From Neoarius graeffei (Eukaryota; Chordata; Actinopteri; Siluriformes; Ariidae), in assembly GCF_027579695.1 (NCBI RefSeq), contig NC_083587.1, positions 5,382,001 to 5,446,000 of the forward strand: a stretch of 64,000 nucleotides of DNA, read 5' to 3'. Each line of letters begins with the position of its first letter. Position 1 is the first letter of the stretch. The translations under genes were made by a program, and so were the position numbers. This document shows, piece after piece, positions 23,078 through 33,453 of this stretch. The notes under the pieces were generated by a model. The model did no database searches. It saw only the letters and a list, made by a program, of their open reading frames with translations, and was not told where the DNA came from.

Positions 23078-23481
23078 AGGCCGCCACTGTTCCTGTGTTT
23101 TGAGTTTGTGTTAATTGCCTAATTATCTTCACCTGTGTCCTTAATTAGTTTGTCTATTTATACCCCTGAGTTCAGTCCTCTTGTCACGGAGTCTTTGTGC
23201 TGTTATGTTTATCTCCAGTTTCCTTTGTACTGTGTTTTTTGATCTTCTTAGCTTTTGAATTTTTGCACTTTGCTTTTCTTTTGGATTATACTCTTTGGTT
23301 TTTTTTTTTTGTCTTTTGTTTTGCCCTGTATATAGTGTATATAGTTTAAATAAACCTTTTGATTCTTTTTCTACTTCCGCCTCACGCCTCTGCATTTGAG
23401 TCATCCCCCTGGTGGCCTAGTGGGGGTTTGCTGGATTATCACACCAACGAACCAGGTTCGAATCCCAGCAATACCCTAACA
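23001..23481 (+). repeat. 3' LTR of the chromovirus
   Basis: 481 bp, preceded by a G-rich polypurine tract at about 22989-22999. It has the same two GGCCTCTAGAGGCC palindromes (23022-23035, 23069-23082) and tRNA-like boxes as the 5' LTR. Confidence 0.95.
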
Positions 23482-23490
23482 CCTTTTTAT

Positions 23491-23640
23491 CAGCTAAAGA
23501 GCATGTGGTTCAGAGACGTCGGAGTGACCTAAAACGAAAACGGGGTTCACCTTATGGTCTAACAGAGGTGTACAAGAAGTTCATTGGAAACAAAAAACTC
23601 TTGGATGCAGCCAGGAAAGAACAGAAGTATTGCAGATAGA
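23491..23640 (+). other. Coding-looking exon fragment of unknown origin
   Basis: If the chromovirus and one CCTTT are removed, a pyrimidine-rich acceptor (CCTTTTATCAG) precedes a frame encoding AKEHVVQRRRSDLKRKRG, then SPYGLTEVYKKFIGNKKLL, ending in a stop near 23639. It is basic and helix-like, with no family that I recognise. It may be a terminal exon of another mobile-element gene. The chromovirus sits in the presumed acceptor tract. Confidence 0.35.
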
Positions 23641-24097
23641 CAATCAACTATTTTGGTGAGTACACATGATTTTACTGATGGGCTACATGAAATATTTATA
23701 GGGTTGAAAACAATACAGTTTTTTGAAGGTTGATTACAGTATTGTTGCTACATTGTTATTTGTACCAGTCCCTGCAGGATATAAATAGGCCCAGGGGGCA
23801 GTGGGGACTTGGAAGCCATGAGCCATGAGAGGTGCTGTTGTCTCCTGAGCTGCTACAAAGGGTGAATGTGGAGTTTGCTTAGTGGACTGCTGCACACACA
23901 CACAACCATATACAAATGAAGACACTGAAGACAAGTCCCCAAAAGACTGAAGCACTTTAGAAATGCTGTAGACCCTTTTCACGTGACGTCACGACAAACG
24001 CGGCCGCCATTTTGGACATGTACTACCAGTAGTTTACCACAGCCAGCATTGAGCAACGGCAGCAAAGAAAGTGTTTATTTTCATCAAGACTTCCATC

Positions 24098-24245
24098 ATG
24101 CCACTATATTGTTGTGCACCTGGATGTAGTAACCATCAACAAACAAGGCAAGGTTTATCATTTTATCAGATCCCGGTAGATGCTGACCGACGGAGAAGAT
24201 GGATAGCGGCATACCAGCGGTTGTGTAGTGACCACTTTGTTGGAG
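24098..24245 (+). pseudogene. THAP-domain exon, shortened
   Basis: From the ATG: MPLYCCAPGCSNHQQTRQG, then LSFYQIPVDADRRRRWIAAY, and LCSDHFVGG just before a GTAAG donor at 24246. This is the C2CH THAP zinc finger (CxxxxC ... CxxH) used by P-element-type and other transposases to bind their ends. About 15 residues normally found between the Trp helix and the CSDHF motif seem to be missing. No catalytic exons remain in the element. Confidence 0.7.
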
Positions 24246-24448
24246 GTAAGATGAATAAAATTAGCCAGAAAAGGCATTACATTGCTGTTAACATTCTGTG
24301 GCGGCAAGTGTGTAACCAAATAGGCTAAAATAACCCATTATAACCTCTTTGTTCTTCTGTAGTAGCTATTAGCTAACAACATTAGCTAGCGTTGTGTTCC
24401 TTTGCTGTTGGTAGACTGTAGGACAGATCAGAGGCAGTGTCCTACAAA

Positions 24449-24813
24449 CAGCGCTTAATTTGAGGGGGAGCAAGCCGGAGCGCGCTCCGGAACCTCGGGC
24501 ATTGGCTCCGGCAGCTATTTACACTGGATCCGGTGATCCGACACCTCTTTTGACTATGTAACAAAAAAAAAAACCAAATAATTAAATAAAAAAATGCAAG
24601 TTTATTTAGTGTTAATGTCTGATTTTGATATCTGTCTTGTTGGTGATTTCTCTCATGAAACGACATCCACAAAATATCTGCAGATGAACTTAATTTGCAG
24701 TGTTATTACAAAACATGCCCAGAAGCGCAGCACCGTGCCGCCCTCTTTTTTTCCGCACCTGAGCCGCTCATCCTCTGCACTCCGGGACCTCCCACTTTAC
24801 AAATTAAGCACTG
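24449..24813. mobile_element. hAT-type MITE
   Basis: The ends CAGCGCTTAATTTG and (inverted) CAGTGCTTAATTTG match at 13 of 14 bases. A perfect 8-bp target duplication, CCTACAAA, lies at 24441-24448 and 24814-24821. The 365-bp interior has no transposase. Confidence 0.88.
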
Positions 24814-25070
24814 CCTACAAATAAGTGTTCAAAATAAGAGGAACATGTATTTGTCTCTTAAATCCAGGCCGTTCCCTGTAATCTGTAACAACGGTTGGAG
24901 AAAGTAATGGCAAATAGTGAGCGCACAAACCATAGAAGGTAAACTGTACACAGCGCCAGGGCAGTGTGATGGTATGTCTACTTTTAGATTGTGTTAGCTT
25001 ATCAATGAACACACTCGTCACTCGACGAGTTTCACGTCTTTATGACGGATACTTAAATGTGTGTTAGGTA

Positions 25071-26666
25071 CAACCCCGATTCCAAAAAAGTTGGGACAAA
25101 GTACAAATTGTAAATAAAAACGGAATGCAATAATTTACAAATTTGAAAAACTGATATTGTAATCACAATATAACACAGACAACATATCAAATGTCGAAAG
25201 TGAGACATTTTGAAATTTCATGCCAAATATTGGCTCATTTGAAATTTCATGACAGCAACACATCTCAAAAAAGTTGGGACAGGGGCAATAAGAGGCTGGA
25301 AAAGTTAAAGGTTCAACAAAGGAACAGCTGGAGGACCAAATTGCAACTCATTAGGTCAATTGGCAATAGGTCATTAACATGACTGGGTATAAAAAGAGCA
25401 TCTTGGAGTGGCAGCGGCTCTCAGAAGTAAAGATGGGAAGAGGATCACCAATCCCCCTAATTCTGCACCGACAAATAGTGGAGCAATATCAGAAAGGAGT
25501 TCGACAGTGTAAAATTGCAAAGAGTTTGAACATATCATCATCTACAGGGCATAATATCATCAAAAGATTCAGAGAATCTGGAATAATCTCTGTGCGTAAG
25601 GGTCAATTAAGGCTGGGTGCACATGATCTTCGGGCCCTTAGACGGCACTGCATCACATACAGGCATGCTTCTGTATTGGAAATCACAAAATGGGCTCAGG
25701 AATATTTCCACAGAACATTATCTGTGAACACAATTCACCGTGCCATCCACCGTTGCCAGCTAAAACTCTATAGTTCAAAGAAGAAGCCGTATCTAAACAT
25801 GATCCAGAAGCGCAGACGTCTTCTCTGGGCCAAGGCTCATTTAAAATGGACTGTGGCAAAGTGGAAAACTGTTCTGTGGTCAGACGAATCAAAATTTGAA
25901 GTTCTTTATGGAAATCAGGGACGCCGTGTCATTCGGACTAAAGAGGAGAAGATCGACCCAAGTTGTTATCAGCGCTCAGTTCAGAAGCCTGCATCTCTGA
26001 TGGTATGGGGTTGCATTAATGCATGCGGCATGGGCAGCTTACACATCTGGAAAGACACCATCAATGCTGAAAGGTATATCCAGGTTCTAGAGCAACATAT
26101 GCTCCCATCCAGACGACGTCTCTTTCAGGGAAGACCTTGCATTTTCCAACATGACAATGCCAAACCACATACTGCATCAATTACAGCATCATGGCTGCGT
26201 AGAAGAAGGGTCCGGGTACTGAACTGGCCAGCCTGCAGTCCAGATCTTTCACCCATAGAAAACATTTGGTGCATAATAAAACGGAAGATACGACAAAAAA
26301 GACCTAAGACAGTTGAGCAACTAGAATCCTACATTAGACAAGAATGGGTTAACATTCCTATCCCTAAACTTGAGCAACTTGTCTCCTCAGTCCCCAGACG
26401 TTTACAGACTGTTGTAAAGAGAAAAGGGGATGTCTCACAGTGGGAAACATGGCCTTGTCCCAACTTTTTTGAGATGTGTTGTTGTCATGAAATTTAAAAT
26501 CACCTAATTTTTCTCTTTAAATGATACTATTTCTCAGTTTAAACATTTGATATGTCATCTATGTTCTATTCTGAATAAAATATGGAATTTTGAAACTTCC
26601 ACATCATTGCATTCCGTTTTTATTTACAATTTGTACTTTGTCCCAACTTTTTTGGAATCGGGGTTG
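25071..26666 (+). mobile_element. Tc1 transposon family A, copy 2
   Basis: Same termini as copy 1, with TA at 25069-25070 and 26667-26668. It is inserted inside the THAP-coding element. Confidence 0.95.
25433..26497 (+). CDS. Tc1 family A transposase, open frame
   Basis: The only uninterrupted family A transposase frame in the window (in-frame from 25379; I prefer the ATG at MGRGSPIP). All three catalytic acids are present: [15 protein letters not shown] and SPDLSPIEN. Differences from the other two copies: Gly for Val/Met in the first HTH (SSTGHNI), three codons fewer in the linker (GQLRLGAHDL, losing the GRKT motif), and GAA in place of the TAA stop, which adds about 22 residues of TIR-derived tail (to HEI). 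The frame is open, but the linker loss and tail make activity doubtful. Confidence 0.9.
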   Translation: MGRGSPIPLILHRQIVEQYQKGVRQCKIAKSLNISSSTGHNIIKRFRESGIISVRKGQLRLGAHDLRALRRHCITYRHASVLEITKWAQEYFHRTLSVNTIHRAIHRCQLKLYSSKKKPYLNMIQKRRRLLWAKAHLKWTVAKWKTVLWSDESKFEVLYGNQGRRVIRTKEEKIDPSCYQRSVQKPASLMVWGCINACGMGSLHIWKDTINAERYIQVLEQHMLPSRRRLFQGRPCIFQHDNAKPHTASITASWLRRRRVRVLNWPACSPDLSPIENIWCIIKRKIRQKRPKTVEQLESYIRQEWVNIPIPKLEQLVSSVPRRLQTVVKRKGDVSQWETWPCPNFFEMCCCHEI

Positions 26667-26975
26667 TATTATTGTTGCAGTCTAAGCAGTCATTGTAGCA
26701 GCTAGATGAGCGAGAACCGAAAGGGTCTGTGCCATAAACCGTTATTTCTGTACGGCGTTGCTAATGTGTCATTACTGTTGTTATTTCTCCCTCTGCTTGC
26801 CCTGTAAATGCCCTACGTCGCTGGATAGCGAAGGTGTCTTCTGCATCTCGCTCCTTTTTCTTGTATGTTCTCCGTTTGTCGCCTTCCTCGCATTCAAACC
26901 AATTCGAGCCGAAGTCCGCTACATGTCCAAAATGGTGGTCGCGTTTACGAAGGTCACGTGACTGAAAAGGGTCTA

Positions 26976-27447
26976 CTTTTTGAGCAGTTGAATGTAAATG
27001 TTTTAGTTTTTTTTAAAATCTCCTTTGTTGTTTTACATAAAAGGTTATTTGTGCTTTTTAAAAAAGCATTTTTTATTATGTATGTTACCTGTTATTTGTT
27101 TTTTACATTTAAGTCCACACATGCTATGCTTTGTGGCACTCTGTACTTTCAAAGATTCATCTCAGTGGTCAGTTTTTGAACACCACAATTTATTGAATAA
27201 ATACAAATACTGTGAACAAACACTTTTGACTTTTCATTAATATTTTTTCCTATTCAGCTACACAAATATAATTTTTAAACCACACAAAATTGTATTGTAA
27301 ATGAGAGTATACCGGAGTCCTATGTACACCATAGTAATTTATCGATATGCTGCATAATGTCCCCCTTTTTGGTGTTATGGAAATGGTCACCCTAGTAAGG
27401 AATGGGGGTAAAGTTGAGAAAATAAGAGGTAATGGGGATGGGGGTCA
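26976..27447. other. No recognised gene
   Basis: AT-rich spacer with T-runs. Nothing assigned. Confidence 0.5.
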
Positions 27448-28023
27448 GGAGAAACTTGTCTTGGGGCCAGTTTGATCAGATATGATGGTTTAACACACAA
27501 ACCAAATCCATGCGATGTGAGGGGTAAGATGGCGGCCAGATGGCTTCATTCTGACGAGCCTATGAGCTCTCGGTCCGGGAGAGAAGATGCAAAGCCACCC
27601 ACACAGAACACTGAATGGGCTACTGCACAAGACAGAGCGATCAGGATGCGCTCTCTCTCTCAGGGAGCTGATGTCACCTGGTCACATGACCTGGGTTTTC
27701 CCCTAAAGTTTAGGAGAAAACCCAGCTCACATGATTCAGACAATTTAATTAGTTTAAATGAAGACAGTTTAATGAGTTATGTTTCAAAATCTGCAGCTAT
27801 ATAAGAGCCACACATCCACACAGAGCTTCAGAGCAACCCAAACCTTCAGAGCGAGTAACAGCGAGTTTCCAGAGATTATCAGCAACTTGTCAACAATTCA
27901 TCAGCGAATCTCAGCAGTTTAATCTTCTCCTTCGTAGTAAGTCACCTTGTACTAACTGAGTGATTTGTATTTTTTAAAGTTTTAATAGTCTACTAACACA
28001 ACACACACTAATCTCATAACTGC
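27448..28023 (+). repeat. TATA-bearing interspersed repeat, copy 2 (uninterrupted)
   Basis: Continuous counterpart of the split repeat at 2076-5683. It contains a YY1-like AAGATGGCGGCC at 27526-27537, a TATA box (GCTATATAAG near 27796) and a leader-like region. A 110-codon open frame (27472-27804) is partly shared with copy 1, but it ends at the TATA box and resembles no protein. It may be a solo LTR; ends not defined. Confidence 0.7.
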
Positions 28024-28327
28024 CTTTTGGGTCATTCCATGCCAAATCAACAAGAGGTTATGCTCGACCATCTCAGATTTCAATGAAATTTGGAGGGCTC
28101 AGGGATACTATTAAAAGAAGTTAATCCCCAAAAACTTGAGCTTCCTATCACCAATAGTTTCAGAGATACAGGCATTTGAATTTTTCGATTTTTTTATTTT
28201 TTGCTCAAAACATACATAGTTCAAAGTGCAATATAATCTTTATTATGCAAGATAGAAACCTAAAATTTTGCACAGACTCAATGTCTTGTACTACAAGCTT
28301 CAACTTAGAATTTCAATGGTCATTGTA

Positions 28328-29356
28328 TAGAGGGCTACCGCGTGACGTCACCGGACCGCGAGATTTTGTTAGGGCGCTATATTGGAAGACCAAGTACATA
28401 CATACATACATACATACTCACAATATAAAACAAAGTACGTGCGAGAGTGAAGTGACACGATGGCTGATAATTCTGGTTATGTGAGTACATTACCAGTTGC
28501 AGAAAGGGCACAGTATGTGCAGAAACTGGCTGTGATTGATGGGTTTGACCCATATGATAAGACTCGGGGCAAGGGAGAATGGAAACATAAGGAGGACCTG
28601 ACACCAATTCTGCCATCTGTTTGCTACCCAGACATTGTAAACTATTTGTTGTTTACACCCAGTGCCTACACTGCCTTAAAGGCCTACAGGCTTATAATTA
28701 TGTTGTTAGTGGCTTGGTTCGTGATATTACAGCTGTTATTAAGAATAACCTACACATAGTTATGGCCAAGGTAATCTTGTTGATATCTTTTAATAATATA
28801 CCTTTTCAGTTGAAAAATTAATACTTTTTGTTACTATTAAGGTATCCATAATTTAGGTTAATTTATCCAAATTATACATATGTATTTATGATATATGCCT
28901 ACACAACAACTATGCTTTATTTATATAATAGGAGGGAGAGCAAGCCCCAAACCATCCTAAATTATTATTATTATTATTATTATTAATAAATTGTAGAAGT
29001 CTGGGAGGCTTGCTCCTCATACAGTTATCAACTTGAGGCCAATTTAGCATGTTTTAAATCTGAATTTCTTGCGTTTGCTTACCTCAAAGTGTCCGCAGAT
29101 CATGCACAGACTTATCCATTATATCCACAGTTTTTTGCCAAGTCTCACACAGGTTTCTTTCAAGTCTACTGTTGGGCCAATAAATCATAAATAAAACAGC
29201 TCAGATTTGTTTAAGTCGTTTGCCACTCCACTTTATTCTCGTGGGTTCACATATCGCTGCTGTTATTATCCCCCTAATCACGAGTTTGTTGGTCTTCCAA
29301 AATGGCGCAGGGTCTGTTTACTTCCGGTTTCGGGTGACGTCAGTGAAAGGGGTCTA
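28328..29356 (+). mobile_element. Second element with TAGACCC-type ends
   Basis: The left end, TAGAGGGCTACCGCGTGACG, and the inverted right end, TAGACCCCTTTCACTGACG, share an inverted-repeat layout of about 70 bp ending in TTGGAAGACCAA. Both ends hold a TGACGTCA palindrome (28343-28350, 29335-29342). TA lies on each side. Terminal similarity to the THAP-coding element at 23969 suggests one family. The interior keeps one exon-like fragment. Confidence 0.65.
28460..28759 (+). pseudogene. N-terminal fragment of a transposon-linked multicopy protein
   Basis: ATG at 28460 opens MADNSGYVSTLPVAERAQYV, then QKLAVIDGFDPYDKTRGKGEW and a segment ending NYLLFTPSAYT. I recall similar N-termini on multicopy fish proteins that go on to SWIM zinc-finger and YqaJ-type nuclease domains, but neither domain is present here. 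After LLFTPSA the frame slips; the other frame continues LQAYNYVVSGLVRDITAVIK to a possible donor at about 28769. Function unknown. Confidence 0.45.
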
Positions 29357-32300
29357 TATTAGATGGTGATTTTAACAAGGAAATTAAAAAGACAAATTTG
29401 CATTTTTTGCATTTTTAACTCATTCTAGAAGCTTGTCTGTGGCAGTAATGCTTAAACTAAGAATGTTATTCAAATCTACACAGAAATATCTACCAATTTC
29501 AGTTTTACCAAGTCTCCACTATTCCTAGTTTGTCTGTAATAGGGTTTTGAAATTCACCGATTTCTAAAACATGCCATTTTCAGTAGCAAGAAATCCAATG
29601 TGGGATAGCAGTTAGGAACTTGCAAATTTTTTTCACTAATCCCCAAGACCCATATTTTATATTTCCAAATTTTTGTTCTGTCTCTCTCAAGTATTTTTAA
29701 ACTACAGGGGTTTAAAAAATCCATTTTCACCAAATTCGAATTTTTGATATATTTTCATATAACTGATATTTGAGGGTTAATAAATGCTTCAGTAAGGCTC
29801 AAGTAGGTTAGGAGACATGCTTCTACCTCAATTTTAAATAAAATTTCAATTAATGCTCAGTATTAATTATTTGTAAATTGATTTTAATCTAAGACTGTGT
29901 AACATTAGCAATCAATGACCAGCTATTGTGTACCAGTCAACAGCCAGCCTTATCAATATCAACACAGCACAATAGGTGACCTTTGATACCAGAACAGGTG
30001 GCTCATATCTTATAGTTTTAGAGTCTGTAAACTGCATACTTGGTCAGATAACATTATATTGCTTGGATTATATTAAATACATTGTAATACAGAGCACTGA
30101 GAAAATTTACCAATGTTATTAACTGAATGTGTTTCTTTGCAAGGATTGGATATTTTGAATAGTTGACAAGGGAATTTAATTGTAGTTGCTTTCAATTTGA
30201 GATCAGTATAAATGAGTTTGTTCTTAGACATCTAGAAATGGCTGAACTTCCTCCCTGTTCTATAGGAATTGGACTAAAGAAAGATTCTGACTTCCCTCTA
30301 ACCTTGCATTTCCTCAGGTTTCCACCCCCTGTTTACAGCGAGCAGACCTTCAGAGCACTGCCACCCAGGACGAGAGACGAGTCTGGATACTGGCCAGCTG
30401 TATCTTTGCAAACTCGGTCTGGGTTTGTCCCTCGGGCCGTCCCTGTTTACCAAAACACATGTTCCCTTTCTATGCAAAATTGGCACATGGGCTCACCCAT
30501 ATGTCAAAAGAGGGGATGGTAGCAGAAGTAACAAAGAGATGGTTCACAAAGGGGTTTTCAAATTATGCTGCAAAATTTTGCAAGCAATGCTTGATATGTG
30601 CACAACATAATGCAGGTCAAGATATCAAACTAACTCAAGCAGCACACCCAATACAAGACAAACTGTTTGATCATCTCCAAATGGACTTCATTGAACTGAC
30701 ACAGAGTGAGGGGAAAAAGGTACTGCCTGGTAATAGTTGACATGTTTTCAAAATGGGTTGAAGTATTCTCCACAGCTAAACAAGACTCAGAGGCAGTAGT
30801 CAAAGCACTCCTGAGAGACATAATTTCTAGGTGGGGTATACCTAGCAAAATCTCAATGGACAATGGAGCGCCCTTTGTTAATGCAGCCCTAAAGAAAATA
30901 GGAGCATTCCTAGGGATAGGCCTGAACCAAGATTGTGCCTACCATCCTGCCAGTGCGGGAGCAGTGGATAGAGAAAATGGGTCCCTTAAAAATAAACTAA
31001 GCAAAGCTTGTGCAGAAACAGGGCTAGAATAGACAAAGGTCCTCCCTGTAGTACTCACACAAATGAGGATGCAAACTAGGCCTAAACATGGGTTAAGCCC
31101 ATTCGAAATTCTGTTTGGACGAGTACCCAACACAGAGATAGGGCCAGCCCAAGGAACACTGCTGGACACCACACTGTGTGATGATGCAATGTTGAATTAC
31201 TGTGCAACACTGTCCTCTGCCTTGAAATCTATCCACAAACAGGTGAAAGGAGCACTTCCCAAGCCTGCTGAGGGACCTCTGCACGATCTACAACCAGAGG
31301 ATTGGATAGTGGTGAAGGAATTCCGACGAACCAAGTGGAACAAGCCACGGTGGAATGGCCCATTCCAGGTCCTGCTCACGACCCCAACAGCAGTGAAGGT
31401 CACAGGCAGAGTGACGTGGATCCACACCTAGCCACTGCAGGAGGGTTCCTGAACTGACTGAGCAGGAGGAAGAAGAAGGCCTGAAGGATCCGGGCGCTGA
31501 CTAAAGCACGCGAGGAAGAAAGGCATCACTGCATGGAACAGCGCGAGTATCACATCAATCACGCACGCACCCTCAATAGGGAAGAGTATTTCAGTGTCTA
31601 GCCGATAGATAAGTCTTAGGGTTTCGAGTTTCCTCCAAGTCCCGGTGAGGTGGGACAAGGGCTGATAGGGCATGCCCACCCTCTGAGCACCAATACACGT
31701 CAAGAAGGGTGAGGGTTGACTCGGAGACATAGTTAACATAAGATGAAGGGGGTAAATCATTATAAGCTAGGTCCCAGTCGCGGGCCTGAGCATCCTGATC
31801 CTGCTGGGGCTCACGGGAGGATTCGTGTGGTGGTCGATACAGGGAACCCAGGCTGACACAGAGTCAAAGACAGTTGGTGGCATTGGTTCAGTGGATGGAA
31901 GACTCTGAGTCCATCCACCATACCGGTCCTGGGCTTAGTGATTGTGATGCTATGTTTGCTCCCTGATTTTTGTCCATGTTGTATATCTGTTTCAGAGGCA
32001 GCTGACAAATATTGGTTACCAGATGGTGAAAATAGACCCAGACGACTTGCCTGACTGGCCTCCAAACCCACACGAAGACTATAACCCACTGTTTGACGAC
32101 ATCAGCACAGCTGATATGAAATTAGCCCTAGCTTAAAACACTCATTTGTGGTTGTTTTCTGTTCTATTGTTTCCTGAATCTATGTATATAGCTTGCTAGC
32201 ATTAACTTAAGACGTCTATGTCTTACAAAACAGCCTTAGCATTATCCCTGTACACTCAATGATGTGTTAAGTCAAATCTCTCCAGGAACTCTTACCACTG

Positions 32301-32359
32301 AAATTGTGTACATTTCTTTCCTTTCGCAATTATTATCCTGTAGGATAAAAAGGGGGAAA

Positions 32360-33453
32360 TGTGAAGGAAATTTAGTGAATGAACATTCCTATTCTCTGCG
32401 TTTCTGTGCGTTGAGCTCAAGTGGCATAGTGTACTGAGAAGTTGTTTTCCCACAAGCTGTAATCGCCTTTCTGTGTCCTTGGCTGGTGATAAGCAGGCTG
32501 CCGTGCTTATGTTTCATGTTACATTATGCCTAACCATGCATCCACTGCGCATCTCAGAGCACACCAGGTGCATGCCCTAACAAAGAACCAATGTTTAGCC
32601 TCATTAGCAAGCCTCGAGCCAATCACGTGCAGACGCGAGCAGTGAGCGAATGCCTTTAGAGTATAATAGATAACAACCACTAAGACGAGTGTGCACTCTC
32701 GGCATCACCTGAGGTGGTGTCGTCTTCCTTCCTTTTCCTGTTTTATAAGATCTACTATAATAAATAACTGAAAAGACAACTGCTAAGCATTAGGGTGCAT
32801 CAGTTGCCCCCTAAAAATGAAAAGTTCCTCCGATCATGATGCATTTTTGTTTTTATGTTCCTTTTGGTAAGAAAACACACTGGGTGAAATATTTTGACAA
32901 AATTCAAAAGTTTAATGGTGGCACCAGGAGCTCAAAGTTATGGAAAAAGCTGCTATTTTATGACTTTTATGACAAAATTTCGATCACTTTTCATGGAACA
33001 TTATGGCACCTTATAGAGTATACCAAATATCTTAGATACACATTTTTAGTACATATTCTAAATATATTATCAAGCACAGTTTGAGTTTTAGCTGTTCATT
33101 GAATCATTGTTCAACTACTTTTAAACAATACAAATGTATTATGAATCACATTAATGCTTCTCAATCCCTTGCAAAGGTTCTTAACATGATCTCTGGGTCA
33201 CAAGAAATCAATAAATGGAGTCCAACATTGTGGTTTAAACCTTATGCAAAAACATAAAATAAGCGTTTTTTGGCAAAAAATGAACCTCATGGTGCCACCA
33301 TTAGACTTTTGAATATGGTCAAAAAATTTTACAGGATGTCTTTATTGGTGAAAAGGACCACCCAAACAAAAATGCATCAGATTTTATGAAAGTGAGGGCA
33401 ACTGATGCGCCCTACTAAGCATTCTGAAGTGTTGATTAGAAGTTTCTGTTACA
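32360..33453 (+). repeat. ERV 3' LTR, split by a MITE
   Basis: Starts TGTGAAGGAAA after the polypurine tract and probably ends CTGTTACA at 33453. Without the MITE and one 8-bp duplication it would be about 460 bp. A poly(A) signal lies near 32758. Confidence 0.6.
32791..33414. mobile_element. 624-bp MITE with 8-bp duplication, copy 1
   Basis: The ends TAGGGTGCATCAGTTGCCC and (inverted) TAGGGCGCATCAGTTGCCC differ at one base. Similarity continues inward for about 150 bp to GGTGGCACCA. A perfect 8-bp duplication CTAAGCAT lies at 32783-32790 and 33415-33422, which suits a hAT- or P-like element. Its short open frames look incidental. A second copy is at 42313. Confidence 0.85.

Larger units (their letters stand above)
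18180..23481 (+). mobile_element. Tf1/sushi-group Ty3/gypsy chromovirus, looks whole
   Basis: A 5.3-kb LTR retrotransposon with near-identical LTRs (18180-18658 and 23001-23481, TG to CA). A perfect 5-bp target duplication CCTTT lies at 18175-18179 and 23482-23486. Order: LTR, gag with CCHC knuckle, protease, RT, RNase H, integrase, chromodomain, LTR. The chromodomain and the self-complementary primer site place it in the Tf1/sushi group. I see no breaks. LTR identity suggests a very recent insertion. Confidence 0.95.
23969..26975 (+). mobile_element. THAP-coding DNA transposon (P/Kolobok-like), nested
   Basis: The ends TAGACCCTTTTCA are inverted at 26975, and similarity continues inward for about 55 bp (CACGTGAC, AACGCG, CCATTTTGGACATGTA). 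It encodes a THAP exon near the left end and holds a hAT MITE (24449-24813) and a Tc1 (25071-26666). No clear target duplication is visible, so the choice between P-like and Kolobok-like is open. A relative with the same terminal motif lies at 28328-29356. Confidence 0.7.
28024..30120. repeat. AT-rich dispersed-repeat sequence, interrupted
   Basis: The stretch from 28029 (GGGTCATTCCATGCC) to 28327, continuing at 29357-30120, resembles repetitive non-coding fish DNA split by the element at 28328. An ATT-triplet microsatellite is at 28962-28984, within the inserted element. No gene seen. Confidence 0.4.
30430..33453 (+). mobile_element. Endogenous retrovirus remnant (class I/epsilon-like), broken
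   Basis: Partial pol covering integrase: HHCC-type region around CKQCLICAQHNA, MDFIELTQSEG, LVIVDMFSKWVEVF, SMDNGAPFVN and a C-terminal segment with KPRWNGPFQVLL. A short acidic stretch near 32100 may be an envelope tail remnant. A polypurine tract (about 32350-32359) leads into a 3' LTR. No 5' LTR, gag or RT found, so it is a 3' fragment with several breaks. Likely old. Confidence 0.8.

Noticed and set aside
27472-27804. 110-codon open frame starting MIRYDGLTHKPNPC, partly shared with the minus strand at 2654-3076
   Set aside because: It lies in an interspersed repeat, ends at a TATA box and resembles no protein; shared because the DNA is repeated.
32836-33084. 82-codon frame inside the MITE
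   Set aside because: No domain, and it lies within terminal repeat sequence of a non-autonomous element.
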